Assembly: GCA_023055425.1 (NCBI GenBank)
Contig: JALGPY010000002.1
Location: 133,568,427 to 133,632,426, forward strand
Direction: 5' to 3'
Length of the DNA stretch: 64,000 nucleotides
From: Linanthus parryae
Taxonomy: Eukaryota; Streptophyta; Magnoliopsida; Ericales; Polemoniaceae
A program made the position numbers and the translations under genes. Every line of letters starts with the position of its first letter. Position 1 is the first letter of the stretch. Shown in pieces: positions 45,197 through 56,485 of this stretch. The notes under the pieces were generated by a model. The model was given only the letters and a program-made list of their open reading frames with translations, made no database searches and had not been told where the DNA came from.

Positions 45197-45690
45197 AATT
45201 GCTAGGAGAATTACTGATACCTTGATCCTCAAACCCCTCTTCATTGCTATGCGATTTCAGCCTCCAGAACCCATTCATACGAACACTACGGTCCATTCGT
45301 AAGAATGGACTTTGTACGAACATCCACACAGTGGACTGATTCCCATTCTTACGAATGGTCATGGTGACTTAGTTTCTTTTTCGGTGATTTCTTCATTAAA
45401 GGCATTTTCCCGAAAGATCTCCACCTCGAATTGAATTGTCTCACCAAAAAAAAACTTCCCCTGTTCTCGTAAACAAAGATACGTCTTCTTTGCACCCAAT
45501 GTCTCTCATCACAGAGACTCACTGGACCCACAAAAGGTTCGACATCCCCGTAGGGCTTCAATGGCTCACGACATTGAACAATTCCAGGCAATGCTGGTAA
45601 TTTCGCTCTGGAAATGGCTTGGTGAACATATCCACGGGTTTGTGAGGTGTTCATACCTTATTAACCTTGATCATGCTCTCGTGTCTCAGA
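45197..45690 (-). mobile_element. Tork/Tnt1-type LTR remnant with inverted 16-mers
   Basis: Related to the stretch at 58260-58410: both carry CATTCGTA...GAATG palindromes and TCCGATGATTTCTTCATT-like sequence. CCATTCGTAAGAATGG (45293-45308) and its exact reverse complement (45343-45358) form a stem with a 34-base loop. Boundaries are approximate. Confidence 0.55.
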
Positions 45691-46380
45691 AAATGATACC
45701 TGACGTCAATGTGCTTTGTTCTTTCCATGATGAACCTGGTCTTTAGTCAAGCATATTGCACTCAAGCTATCACAGTAGACTATCACCATATATTGATGTA
45801 GGCCTAGATCATTGACTAAACCTTTAAGCCAGATTCCCTCCTTTGCTGCTTCTTTCTAGGCCATGTCCTCTACTTCCGTGATAGACACAACCACCAATGG
45901 CTGTAGCGTCCTTTTTAGCTCACAATAGAACCTCCCATAGTGAACACATAACCGGTAATGGATCTCCTGCTATCTGCATCACCTGCATAGTCTGAGTCTG
46001 AGAATCCATCTACCAAAGCATCATGATTGTCTACATAGCATATGCACATGACTAACATACCCTTAGTATACCTAAATATGCGCTTCACCGCCTGAAAATG
46101 ATCCTTGCTTGGTTGAACCATGAAACAACTCACCACACTAACATCGAATGCTATGTCCGGGACATTGCAGACCATATCATAAATCAGGCTTCCAACTACG
46201 CTAGCATATGGAACCTTGGACACTAATCCCTTTCTTCCTCAATATGAATGGTGTACATTCCAAACTTGTTGTTATACGCCATGGGAGTATCTGTAGATTT
46301 TGAGGATGCCATCTCAAACCTGCTTAAGATCTTGATGTATCCTTCCTGTGACAAGTAGAGCTTCTTCTTTCTGTATCTAA
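45691..46380 (-). pseudogene. Copia RT end and RNase H fragment (minus strand)
   Basis: An open stretch of 102 codons (46223-45915) reads SKVPYASVVGSLIYDMV and HFQAVKRIFRYTKGML, then SDSDYAGDADSRRSITGYVF. This is the conserved passage between RT and RNase H of Tnt1/Tork elements. Flanking frames continue the domain with stops. Confidence 0.9.
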
Positions 46381-47085
46381 AGGCAACGTTTGGGTAGCGG
46401 ATAAGGGGGGATGATAAGATAAGTTATGCCCTCACCATTTTATCGGGTGTTTGGGTACCGAATGAGGGAGGGAATAACTTATCTTCAGTTATGCCGATGG
46501 AGTTTTTTGTGAACAAATTTATACCACCTAGTACAAGGTATAATCTCGCATAAAAAAATAGATCATACTAGGATCTTAGGAGATTGACAAATATACCCCC
46601 ACACACTACATTTGTCCAAAACTGATGTGCTATATTCACCTCCATCCCTCTCATTCTCACACAAAACCGACACAGAGAGAGCGAGAGCAAGCAGCGAAAG
46701 GGACGAGCGATGATGGCGACCATTTCATGGTTTCTTGCGGGTACGTAATTTTTAAATCCTTACTTTTACTTGTAAGTTTTTCTTGTCATTTTAGTGTTTT
46801 CTAATAATGGTTTGAGGCAAAAGAAATCATAATTTCCCATTCGCATCAGTATATATACATTTAACAACTTTTCTATGCAAACCTAAAGTTTCATAATAAG
46901 GTCAAAAATTTTGATCTGTGTTATATTGGGTTATCAAAGCAATTAAGTAAATGTCTTCATTGATAAATTGTAAAAATGAAATAGTAATATTGCATATTTT
47001 CCTAGCATCATTTTCTCATCTTCACTTAATCCCTCATCTTTCTATAGGCGTAATTTGATGTTACCAAATAATATTACATATTCTT
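46381..47085. other. MITE-like sequence and exon-like segment
   Basis: No coding domain. CGTTTGGGTAGCGGATAAGG (about 46389) and GTGTTTGGGTACCGAATGAG (about 46448) are imperfect direct repeats with GATAAGTTAT/AATAACTTAT motifs like plant MITEs. TGTTACCAAATAAT near 47059 may be the other end. Between them, 46665-46740 is purine-rich, followed by ATGATGGCG and TTGCGG/GTACGT, resembling a first exon with a splice donor. Confidence 0.4.
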
Positions 47086-48100
47086 TTGTGCCTTGTGCAA
47101 ACAAAACAAACAAACATGAGTACGACTAACGTTCAAAAGAAGGACCTTGACAGAAAGAAGAAGGCTATGGTGGCTTCATGGAGTTATTCTGATTCCTCAA
47201 GTGAATCTGATCCTGAAGAAGATCAAGCCAACCTCTGTCTTATGGCCAAGCATGATGAAAGTTCAGATAAGAACAATGAGGTAATGATGAATAGTATTAT
47301 TTCTAAACCTATAAATGTGCTTTCTAAAATCTTGGAAACAATGCTTCAGAATGAAGAAGATTACTTAAATGAAATTAATTACTAAGTAGAAAATTCATGA
47401 GCAAGAAAAACAAAATTTGCAACTAATTTGCCAGAACAAGAATATTGAAATGTCTCACGAAAAGAATGACACAGATTTCAAGGCTTTGGAAACCAATTTC
47501 AAAGCCTTGAAAACTAATGTAAAAAAGTTGTTACTGAGAGCTCTCTTATGAGTGAAAACCTTGTTGCTCAAAGTCATCAGCGTGATGAATTAGAGGAGCA
47601 GAAGACTCTTCTGGCTGAGAAGCTTCAAGACTCCAAGAAAGCTTTGACAAAACTTGCGGGCTTTGAACATAATCTCAAATTGATTCTAGGAGAAAGACTA
47701 CATTCAGTTCACAAAATTGGTATTTGATATAATCCAAACTTTTCAAGGAAGAACAATACCAGATTTGTGAAAGCAAGCAGCAGACATTCTCCAAAATGTC
47801 ATTACTCTGGAAAGATTGGTCAAGTTAAGATGACTTGTCCCTTTAGAAGAAGAGAACCTGACATTATGAGGAATAAATTTCCATTTCATCTTAAGGGATA
47901 GGTAAGACAGATTTGGGTTTCTGAAGAGGCCAGACCACCTAACATGGTTGATCCGGAATATGAATCCAAATATCACAGTTCGTCTAACAGCTGGGTAAGG
48001 CAGTGAATGGTGTTTGCAGGTAGTCACCAAGATTAAAGAACAAAAGTGGATCATAGATAGTGGTTTCTCCAGACACATGAGTAGAATATATTTTTAATTA
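47086..48100 (+). pseudogene. Sirevirus gag C-terminal part and protease
   Basis: A 99-codon frame with an acidic Ser/Asp patch (SYSDSSSESDPEEDQANLC) is followed by broken frames of coiled-coil type (KTLLAEKLQDSKKALTKL). The zinc-knuckle position reads CHYSGKIGQVKMTC, where one Cys and the His are replaced. The protease site is IIDSGFSRHMS (about 48050). Many stops. Confidence 0.8.
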
Positions 48101-48339
48101 CAGAAAAAAGAACAATCAGGAGGAACAATCACACTTGGAAAAAAAGATAAATGCAACATCTTAGGAATTGGTAAAGTTGGTAATGTGTGGTGCAAGAGGA
48201 AAAATCTGGTGATTGCATCCTCACTTCTCCAAGATCAAACATTGTTTATTGTGTGAATACTAATAAAGTTGTAGGAGAAAGTTTGAAATGTCTTAAGGCT
48301 TTGAAAGAGGATTCAAATCTTTAGGATAGAAGGCTTTGA

Positions 48340-49700
48340 CACATCTGCTTGCATACACTCAACAAACTAGTTTCCAAAGACCTAGTCAGAGGTCTCCCAT
48401 CCATCAAGTTCAAAGATGAAGAGGTATTCAAAGCTTTTGCTCAAGGTAAACAGACAAGAAGCTCATTCAAGCTAAATAACTTGGTAAGTACAACCAGGCC
48501 TATTGAACTACTTCATATGGATCTGTGTGGTCATATGAGAGTTCCAACTCCAAATTGTAAGAAGTATATGATGGTTATTGTAGATGATTTTTCTAGATGT
48601 ATTTGGGTAATGTTTTTGAGAAACGTTTGAGGCTCTGTCTGAATTTTCAAACCTTTGTAAAGAGCTTCAAACTTTAAAAAAACTGCCTATTGTTTTGATA
48701 AGGAGTGATCATGACAGAGAATTTGATCAAGTAATATTTGATTTATTCTGCACCAAGTATGGCATTTCACACAACTATTCTGCTCCTAGAACTCCTCAAC
48801 AAAATGGTATAGTTGAAAGGAAAAACAGAAATCTTGAGGATATGTATAGAACAATGTTTTTGGAGAATAAATTTCCATAGTCTTTTGGGGCTGAGGCTGT
48901 CAACACTACAAACTATATTTCGAACACTAGCCTGATTAGGCATATTTTGAAGAAAACTCCTTATGGACTTTTCAAAGGAAGAAAGCCAAAAATTACTTAT
49001 TTCAATTTTTTTGGCTGTACTTGTTTTGTTCACAACAATGGTAAGGATAATCTTGGCAAGTTTGATTCCATAAGTGATGAAGGTATATTTCTTGGTTATT
49101 CCTTGACTAGCAAAGCTTACAGAGTTTACAATAAGAGAACCAAGCTTGTTGAGGAAAGTATAAATGTTATATTTGATGAAAGCTATGATGGTTCTTTGTG
49201 TGAAAGTTATATTGACTTGAATTTGAATAAGCATGAATTAGAGGATGACGCAGATCCAGAGAATGGTTCTAAGACTAACATGGAAACAGAAGAAAATTTT
49301 AAAGCCTTGAAACTGGGTTTCAAACAATTGAAACAGAACCTCAAGGAACACAGAGTGGTCAAGCCACTGCATCAAACTCTTAAGGCCTTGAAAATATCCT
49401 GGAGAACTAGAACACTGGACACCAAGAAAGAAGTTCAAATATTTGTCATCTCATCAGAGAGAAGACGTCATTTCAGATCCATCCACCGGTACAAAAACAA
49501 GATCTCAGATGATGAACTTGTGTGCTTTTAATGCTTTTGTGTCTCTTGTAGATACTAAGAATGTGAAGGAAGAACTAAAAGAAGCAGACTGGATCATTGC
49601 AATGCAAAGTAAGCTAAATGAATTTGAGAGAAACAAAGTCTAGAATCTGGTTCCTCCTGCCAAAGATTAGTATGTTATTGGAACATGGGTGTTCAGAAAC
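48340..49700 (+). pseudogene. Sirevirus integrase and linker
   Basis: Contains the pre-integrase end, IELLHMDLCGHMR, MVIVDDFSRC, IRSDHDREFDQ, APRTPQQNGIVERKNR, and then a 194-codon open frame (48947-49531) covering KTPYGLFKGRKP, TCFVHNNGKDNLGKFD and the acidic linker. Frameshifts near 48628 and a stop at 48880 break it. Confidence 0.9.
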
Positions 49701-50027
49701 AAGCAGGATGAAAATGGTAAGGTTATTAGAAACAAGGCTAGAATAGTAGCTGAAGGCTATAAAAAGGAAGAAGGTATAGACTATGAGGAAACTTTTGCTC
49801 CCGTGGCCAGGTTGGAAGCAATTAGAATATTACTTGCAGTTGCATCAAATAAGAACATCTATTTTTTTTTTCAAATGGATGTTAAATGTGCATGTCTAAA
49901 TGATTATCTGCAAGAAGAAGTTTATGTTGCTCAAACTTCTGGTTTTGAAAGTGATGAGTTTCTAAATCATGTTATAAGCTTGACAAAGCTTTTTATGGCC
50001 CCAAACACGCTCCAAGAGCTTGGTATG
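49540..50027 (+). pseudogene. Sirevirus RT, part 1
   Basis: WIIAMQSKLNEFERNKV, VFRNKQDENGKVIRNKARIV, EEGIDYEETFAPVARLEAIR and FQMDVKCACLNDYLQEEVYV lead to a degenerate HVISLTKLFMAPN and AWY-like end exactly where the solo LTR begins. The frame resumes at 51522. Confidence 0.92.
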
Positions 50028-51521
50028 TGATAATTCAATTTCTCTGTCTTGATGTGAAGTATTAAATGTGGATGTTTTTATGAAGATGATGAAAGAAAGT
50101 GGTAAAATATGTTCAAGGCTCCAAGGCCTTGAAGGTCTATGTCTGCATTTGAATTGATTAAGTATTGTTAACAATCTTTTGTATGCAGGCTTAGCATTGG
50201 ATCAGCTGGTTAAATGTGTCTTACAAATATTCGTGGACTATATTTATGTGCTTCTAACACTCACAGGTTTCATAACTTGAATGAATCAAGGAATAGAAAG
50301 CTATAAGCTTAAAACTATGAAGAATGTCATAGAGCTCGAAGGCCTTGAGATTTGCCTTGAGCTGCTGACAGTCTTATTTAGCTTAACTGATTCTCTTTTG
50401 CAGGATGCTATCTGTGGTAATGTGATTGGTTACTGGCTTGCTAAGTCTTAATCATAATTTTATCATTATCTTTTGCATATTGCTGACATGGTATTAATCT
50501 TGTTATCAAAATTTTGGCCTAGTTTATTGCAGAAACTGTTACGCCAAACAGTCAGTAATATGTTGATATATTTTCTGGATTTTGTTTGATCTTGAAATCA
50601 AGTTTGTTGTAGTGTTTTTCGTTGTTCAAACCCCTCACAAAAAACTCTAATGGCTATCCATTCGTAGCTTTTGAAAGAAGCTTGTTCGGGAGAGGATTTG
50701 TAGGGAGGCAATTCCTAAAATCTCTCATTCAGTTGCTGCAGCTTGTTATAAGCTCCAGTTTGAATTTCAAAGAAAATAATGGACTTTGAGAGGACTTATC
50801 ATTCAGAAAGAAGAGTGTTTATTGTCGTGGAGATCATACAATCAACTCTTCAATCAATCAAGCTCTCAACACTGCTGATCAAGGAGATCAATCATCCAGA
50901 AATCTGAAGAACACATCCAAGCTTCAGTGCTTACTTCTTTTATGTGTTCTTCATACTTATACTTAATTTGTTTTATCATTCTGTTTTCTTAAACCTCACA
51001 AACTTAGAAGTTTAGTTGTTCAAGTGAACAACAAAAGGTTCTTATTCTTTCAAAAGATTGTAGCTGTTACTACATAGGTTGGGAACCACAAGCTGTATAT
51101 GTGTAAGACAGTTCACTTAGGCTTGAGATTTACAGCTGTATCTAGATGATTAATCAGAAGTGTTTTCCAAATTCTGGAGGGCTCAGATCCCTAAGGCAGA
51201 GACTAGGTCCAATTGTGACTGAACATTGTAAAATCATTGTGTTCTTTACTTTACAATATTGTTCTTTATCACTGCAATTATCTTGCTCAAAAAAGGTTAT
51301 TCAAAGGCTTGATTATTTTACAGTTCAAGGCCTTGAAGGTTTCACTAGTTCCTAGAAAGCTTATGTCTTTTATCAAAACTCCTCCAAGGCCTTGAGATTC
51401 AACAAGTGGCTTTTATTAATTTTTCAAGAGACTAATTTTGAGAAAAAATTTCCATACTCTATTCAACCCCCCCCTTCTAGAGTATTTGATCCTGTGTTTA
51501 TACTTACATTACAAATTTTTA
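50028..51521 (+). mobile_element. Solo LTR (Sirevirus type) inserted in RT
   Basis: The RT codons for Ala-Trp-Tyr are interrupted after GTATG (50023-50027), and the same GTATG (51522-51526) resumes the reading frame, an exact 5-bp target duplication. The 1494-bp insert starts TGATAATTC and ends AATTTTTA, a decayed mirror of the start. Near the right end ATTCAACCCCCCCTTCTAGAG (51457-51482) is the C-run typical of Sirevirus LTR 3' ends. No internal coding part, so it is a solo LTR left by recombination. Confidence 0.82.
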
Positions 51522-52641
51522 GTATGAAATATTGTGAAAATTCTTACTTGAAAATGGTTTCAAAAGAGCCTTACTTGATAAAACTCTTTTCATAGCGACG
51601 CATGAGCAATACATTTTATTAGTACATATTTATGTTGATGATATTATGTTTGGTGCTACTAATGATTCTCTTTCCAAGGATTTCTCTAATCTTATGAGCA
51701 AGGAATTTGAGATGATCCTGATGGACGAGTTAAATTTCTTTCTTGGACTTCATGTACAACAAATGAAGAAACAAATTTTTCTACATCAGAATAAGTACAC
51801 CAAGGATTTACTGAAAATTATAATATGTCTCAATCCAAGATAGCCAAAACTCCCATGAGTTCTACATTATCCTTAGATAAGGATCAAATCGGTAAGAGTG
51901 TGAACCAGAAAGAGATTTGAGGTATGATTTATTCATTACTCTATCTTACTACAAGCAGGCCAAACATTATGTTTAGTGTTTTTATGTGTGCTAGATTTCA
52001 AGCTGATCTTAAACAGTCCCACTTAGTTGCTGTCAAATGAGTTTTCAGATATCTCAATGGTACCAAAGACTTGGGGATTTGTTATCCTAAAATGTCTAAC
52101 TTCTCTTTGTGTGGATATTTAGATGTTGATTTTTTAGAATATATAGTAGACAGAAAAAGTACTTCAGGGTGTTGCGAATTCCTTGGATCATCCCTGATAA
52201 GCTGGCATTCTAAGAAAGCAAAATTCAATAGCTTTATCAATAGTCAGCTGAATACATCGTAGCTAGAGCTTGCTTCTCACAAGTGCTATGGATAGCTCAA
52301 AGATGAGAGATCTGGGTTATGACTTCCGAGATATTGCCTTCAAATGTGACAACACCAGTGCTATCTGAATTATAATGAATCCAGTTCAACATTCTAGGAC
52401 TAAACACATTGATTTTATACATCACTTCATAAGAGCTTACGTGGAGAAAGGTGATGTATCTTTGTCCTTTGTGCCTAGCAATATGCAGTTTGAAGTTATT
52501 TTCACTAACCCATTTCCTGAAGATAAATTCACATCCATGAGATTAGAACTTGACATGCTAAATAAAGAAGCATTACTTTACGGGGAGTATCAGGTAAGTA
52601 CTATGTGTTTCAAATTTTTTCAAATTTTTTCAAAGTATTGA
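51522..52641 (+). pseudogene. Sirevirus RT part 2 and RNase H
   Basis: Continues with the finger region, VHIYVDDIMFGATND (catalytic YVDD), ELNFFLGLHVQQMK, HQNKYTKDLL. It then has RNase H pieces LCGYLDVDFLEYIVDRKSTSG, SWHSKKA, and HSRTKHIDFIHHFIRAYVEKGDV. Stops at 51841, 51918 and near 52260. Confidence 0.92.
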
Positions 52642-52965
52642 AATCCTTCTCAAAGCTTTGAAAAATTTATGTGCTGTATAACAACTTTACAAGATCTTGA
52701 AAATAAATATGTTTACTATATAGTCAATGATTGCATCTCTAATGCTGGGTGTTATCTCTGTACATAATTTTTAATATTATTTTTACCTTATTAAATAAGT
52801 CATTTTCAAATCAAAATAACATTATTTCCTTTCCAAACGAGTTTGTATTTCAAACAGATACTTCTTTCCTTAAAAGATTTGAAAATATTCAGTTTCCTTA
52901 TTTAACACAAACTCTTTAGTATTTATCTTTTCCTTCTCTCTTTCTCTCTTCTTAAACCCTAGTCC
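52642..52965 (+). other. Spacer between Sirevirus pol and env-like frame
   Basis: AT-rich, no coding signal. TTCAAA(G/T)-type words recur at 52616-52670. A short CT tract (52930-52952) precedes the ATG of the env-like frame. Confidence 0.7.
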
Positions 52966-53886
52966 ATGGACTCACGACGATCCTCACAAAGAATAAAGAT
53001 GGCTAGTGGAGGAAGCTCAAAGAAGAATATAGGGAAGAAAATAAAAGATGGAGAAGAAGAGGTTTAAACAATCAGTGCTAGTTCCAGTTCTAGGATTGCT
53101 AGTTCCTCTCTGAAACCCTCTCCTCCTCCGAAGAAGAAGAAAAGGAAGAAAGACAAGAAGGATCAGACTGCTACTTCCAGCAAGAAGAAGGGAGATCCTG
53201 TGGCTACATCTGAGAAGCAAAAGGGAATTCCGATTAGTAGTCCAAATAAGATTAAGAAGGGGAAAACTCCTTAGAAATCAGGCAAAGGGAAGGAGACTCA
53301 TACTCAAGAACATGTCAAGGGGAAGGAGATACAGGTTTCCAAAAAAGCCAAGGGTAAGGAGATTTAGATTTACTCATAGGAGAAAACATCTTCTGGTAAG
53401 AAAGTTCTTTCTTCTAAGTGGTTTATCAGTAATGCTACAAGAGGTATCTGGCTAGATGGTTTTGCATATGCACTTGCTTTTACTGTAGTATGATTCGTAT
53501 CAGCATGCTAGATTCTATGGAATAGGAGTGTATTAGGAGGCTTAAAAAGAGCTCTATTTGGAATGATCTAAGGTAGCTGGTATTGAATCTTGTTTACTAT
53601 TCCGATGAGGTGTGTCATACCTAAAGAGAATTCAAAGGAGTTTCTTTCCGATAGGGTATTGTATCTGATGTAATTGGTAATTCATGGTTATGAGATTGAT
53701 CTTCCTAGCATTGTCATGGAACACATGCTCGATAGTTCTACCAAGAATAGGAAGCATCCAATACCCTATGCCAATATCTTCTCACTTTTCTTTCCACATC
53801 TGGAGATACCAGTTAATCTAGATAATTCTGCCTATAACAAGATGATTGAAACTAACGATTTACATATTTATGGTTTTGTTTTTTAG
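52966..53886 (+). pseudogene. Env-like frame remnant
   Basis: From ATG 52966 a Lys/Ser-rich part (MDSRRSSQRIKMASGG, then a basic KKKKRKKDKK run) is followed, through several stops, by VLSSKWFISNATRGIW and a 70-codon open end with GYEIDLPSIVMEHMLDSS and IPYANIFSLFFPHLEIPV. The latter resembles the 'putative plant transposon protein' domain found in env-like frames of Sireviruses. Position after RNase H fits. The assignment is inference; a separate transposon-derived gene is the alternative. No transmembrane segment survives. Confidence 0.5.
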
Positions 53887-53888
53887 GC

Positions 53889-54780
53889 CATATAAATGAG
53901 AAGCACATTTCTAGGCTCCATAAGGAAGGATTTATAGACTCATTTGATTAAGAATCATATGAGACATGTGAAGCTGGTTTATTGGGAAAAATTACTAAGT
54001 CACCTTTCAAGAAGAAAGGTGAGAGGACTATTGAGCTATTGGCACTCATACATACGGATGTGTGTGGACCATTTGCGACGCTTGCCAGAGGTGGATATCT
54101 TTACTTAGTTACATTTACTGATGACTTCAGTAGATATGGATTTGTGTGTCTTATGAAGAAAAAATCTGAATCCTTTGAAAATTTCAAAGAATTCAAGAAT
54201 GAAGTAGAGAAGAAACTAGGCAAGAGTATTAAGGCTCTATGATCGGATCCTGGAGGAGAATACTTAAGCCAAGAATTTAACGACTATCTTAGAGGGTGTG
54301 GGATCTTGTCCCAACTTAATCCACCTGGAACACCACAATGGAATGGTGTGTCTGAGAGGAGGAATCGAACACTGCTGAACGTGGTTCAATCTATGATGAG
54401 TCAGACTGATCTTCCTATTTCATTTTGGCGCCATGCTCTATTAACTGCAGATTTTAACCGTAACCGTGTTCCATCCAAATCAGTCATTAAGACATCATAC
54501 GAGATATCGAATGGGAGGCGTCCCATAATGTCGTTTATGAAGATTTTGGGTTGTGAGGTTTATGTAAAGTGTTTACAGTCAGATAATATCGGATTCAATT
54601 CGGACAAGTGTAAGTTTGTGGGATATCCTAAGGAAACGAAAAGATATCATTTTTGAAATCCAACTGAGAACAAAGTGTTTTTCACTCGAACCGGCGTGTT
54701 TCTAGAAAGATATTTGTCTCTTAAGAAGCCAATAGAGGAATGTCGAACTAGAAGATGTTTAAGAACCACAACGCACTAAT
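53889..54780 (+). pseudogene. B-family integrase
   Basis: HINEKHISRLHKEGF, GKITKSPFKKKGER, HTDVCGPFATLARGG, FTDDFSRYGFVC and PPGTPQWNGVSERRNR, with stops at 53947, 54240 and 54654. Same order and wording as element B. Confidence 0.93.
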
Positions 54781-55800
54781 CATACAGTGGAACATGAGCA
54801 GGAACCACAAGATGTTGTGGAGCAACCTGCTCTAGTAACACAAGAACTTCGTAGGTATGGTAGGATACATCAGGGGCCAAAGAGGTAAGGAATTCTCGTG
54901 ACTGAGCCCGATGACGTACTGCTCATGGATGATGAGCCTACAACCTATGGAGAGGCAGTAAAGGGGACCACTCTCTGAAGTGGCTTGAATCCACGAGATC
55001 CAAAATGGAATCCATGTATACCAATAAAGTACGGACTTTAGTGGAACCACCTGATGGGGCTCGACCCATAGGGTGAAAGTGGGTTTTTAAGAAGAAAATT
55101 GACTATGAGATTTGTAGAATTTCTGGTCTTGTATGGCAAAAATATTCTGAAAAATTCTTTGTATTGACTATGATGACCAAATCATCCGCATCTTGCTTGC
55201 TATCACGACTATGAGATTAGGCAGAAGGATGTCCAAAGAGTGTTTCTATATGGAAACCTCCTTGAGGATGTGTACATGACATAGCCAAAGGGTTTTGAGG
55301 ATCTAGAGCATGCCAACAAAGTGTGTAAGCTGCAACGGTCTATTTATGAGTTGAAGGAAGATTCTAGGAGTTGGAATCTACATTTTGACGATGCAGTCAA
55401 AAAGTTTGGCTTTATCAAGAACGAAGGTGAACCTTGTGTCTAAAATAAGGTTAGTGGAAGCTCTGTAGTATTTCTGGTCTTGTATGTGGATGACATACTA
55501 CTCATTGGAAACGATGTCCTTACCATGCTATCTGTTAAAGATTGGCCAGGGAATTGCTTCTTAAAGAAAGACTTAGGGGATGCAGCTTATATACTCGGTA
55601 TCAAGATCTATAGAGATAGATCAAGTAAGTTGCTCGACCTAAGTCAAAGTAAATATATAGAGAAGGTGTTGAAACAGTTCAACATGCAAGAGTCGAAGAA
55701 ATGATTCTTGCCCGTTTCGCATGGAGTCACCCTTACGAAGACTGGCTATCTTTCCAGTCAGATTGAGAATGACCTTATGAGTAAGATCCCATATGCATCA
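54781..55800 (+). pseudogene. B-family reverse transcriptase
   Basis: Broken frames with EDVYM and FEDLEHANKVCKLQRSIY, then an open 74 codons with MYVDDILLIGNDVLTML and KKDLGDAAYILGIKIYRDRS. This retains the block missing from element B. Deletions near 55090-55200 remove part of the palm. Confidence 0.9.
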
Positions 55801-56472
55801 GCTATTGGATCTATCATTTCCGACATCTTATGTACTAGACCAGATGTGTCATACACTTCAAGTATGAAAAACAGATAGCAGTCCAATACAGGTGAGAATC
55901 ACTGAACTGCTGTCGAGAATATCCTTAAGTACTTAAGAAGGACTAAGGATGCATTATTGATATACAGACGGGAGTTAGAACTCAGTGTAAATGGTTACAC
56001 TACCGCGATCTTCCAAACCGACAATGATGATTACAGATCGCAGTCGGGTTATGTGTTTTTGCCTAAATGGAGGAGCTGTGAGCTAGAAGAGTCCTAAGCA
56101 AGAGACAATGCTCATTCTACAACTTAAGCTGTGTACATTGCTGCATCGAGTGCCGCAAAGGAAGATGTTTGGATTAAGAAGTTCACAACTGAACTGAGTG
56201 TGGTTCCTAGCATAGGGGATGCAATTGCGTTGTATTGTAACAACACTAGAGCGATCGCACAAGCCAAGGAACCCAGTTTACACCAGAAATCCAAACATAT
56301 ACCCAGGATATTTCATCTTATTCGAGAGATTATCGATAGAGGAGATGTGAAGATATGCAAGATACCAACAGATGATAATCTTTCAGATCCTCTCACTAAA
56401 CCTCTTGTTCAGCGAAAGCATGAGGGACACACTAGATCTACAGGATTACGAGAAGCACCCGATTGGCTCTAG
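55801..56472 (+). pseudogene. B-family RNase H
   Basis: Ends in a 113-codon open stretch with AAKEDVWIKKFTTELS, ALYCNNTRAIAQAKE, KSKHIPRIFHLIREII and TDDNLSDPLTKPL, closing GLREAPDWL and stop. Upstream the domain is broken by frameshifts. Confidence 0.92.
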
Positions 56473-56485
56473 TGAAAATGGGAGA

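Larger units (their letters stand above)
47086..53886 (+). mobile_element. Sirevirus-type copia element, both ends missing
   Basis: In order: gag C-terminal part, integrase, RT, RNase H, then an env-like remnant. The wording of the integrase (KLVSKDLVRGLP, LNNLVSTTRPIELLHMDLC, VDDFSRCIWV) is that of the SIRE/Maximus lineage, the copia group that can carry an env-like frame after pol. A solo LTR is inserted in RT (50028-51521). Its own LTRs are not in the window: a MITE-like stretch replaces the left end and a B-related element the right end. Confidence 0.82.
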
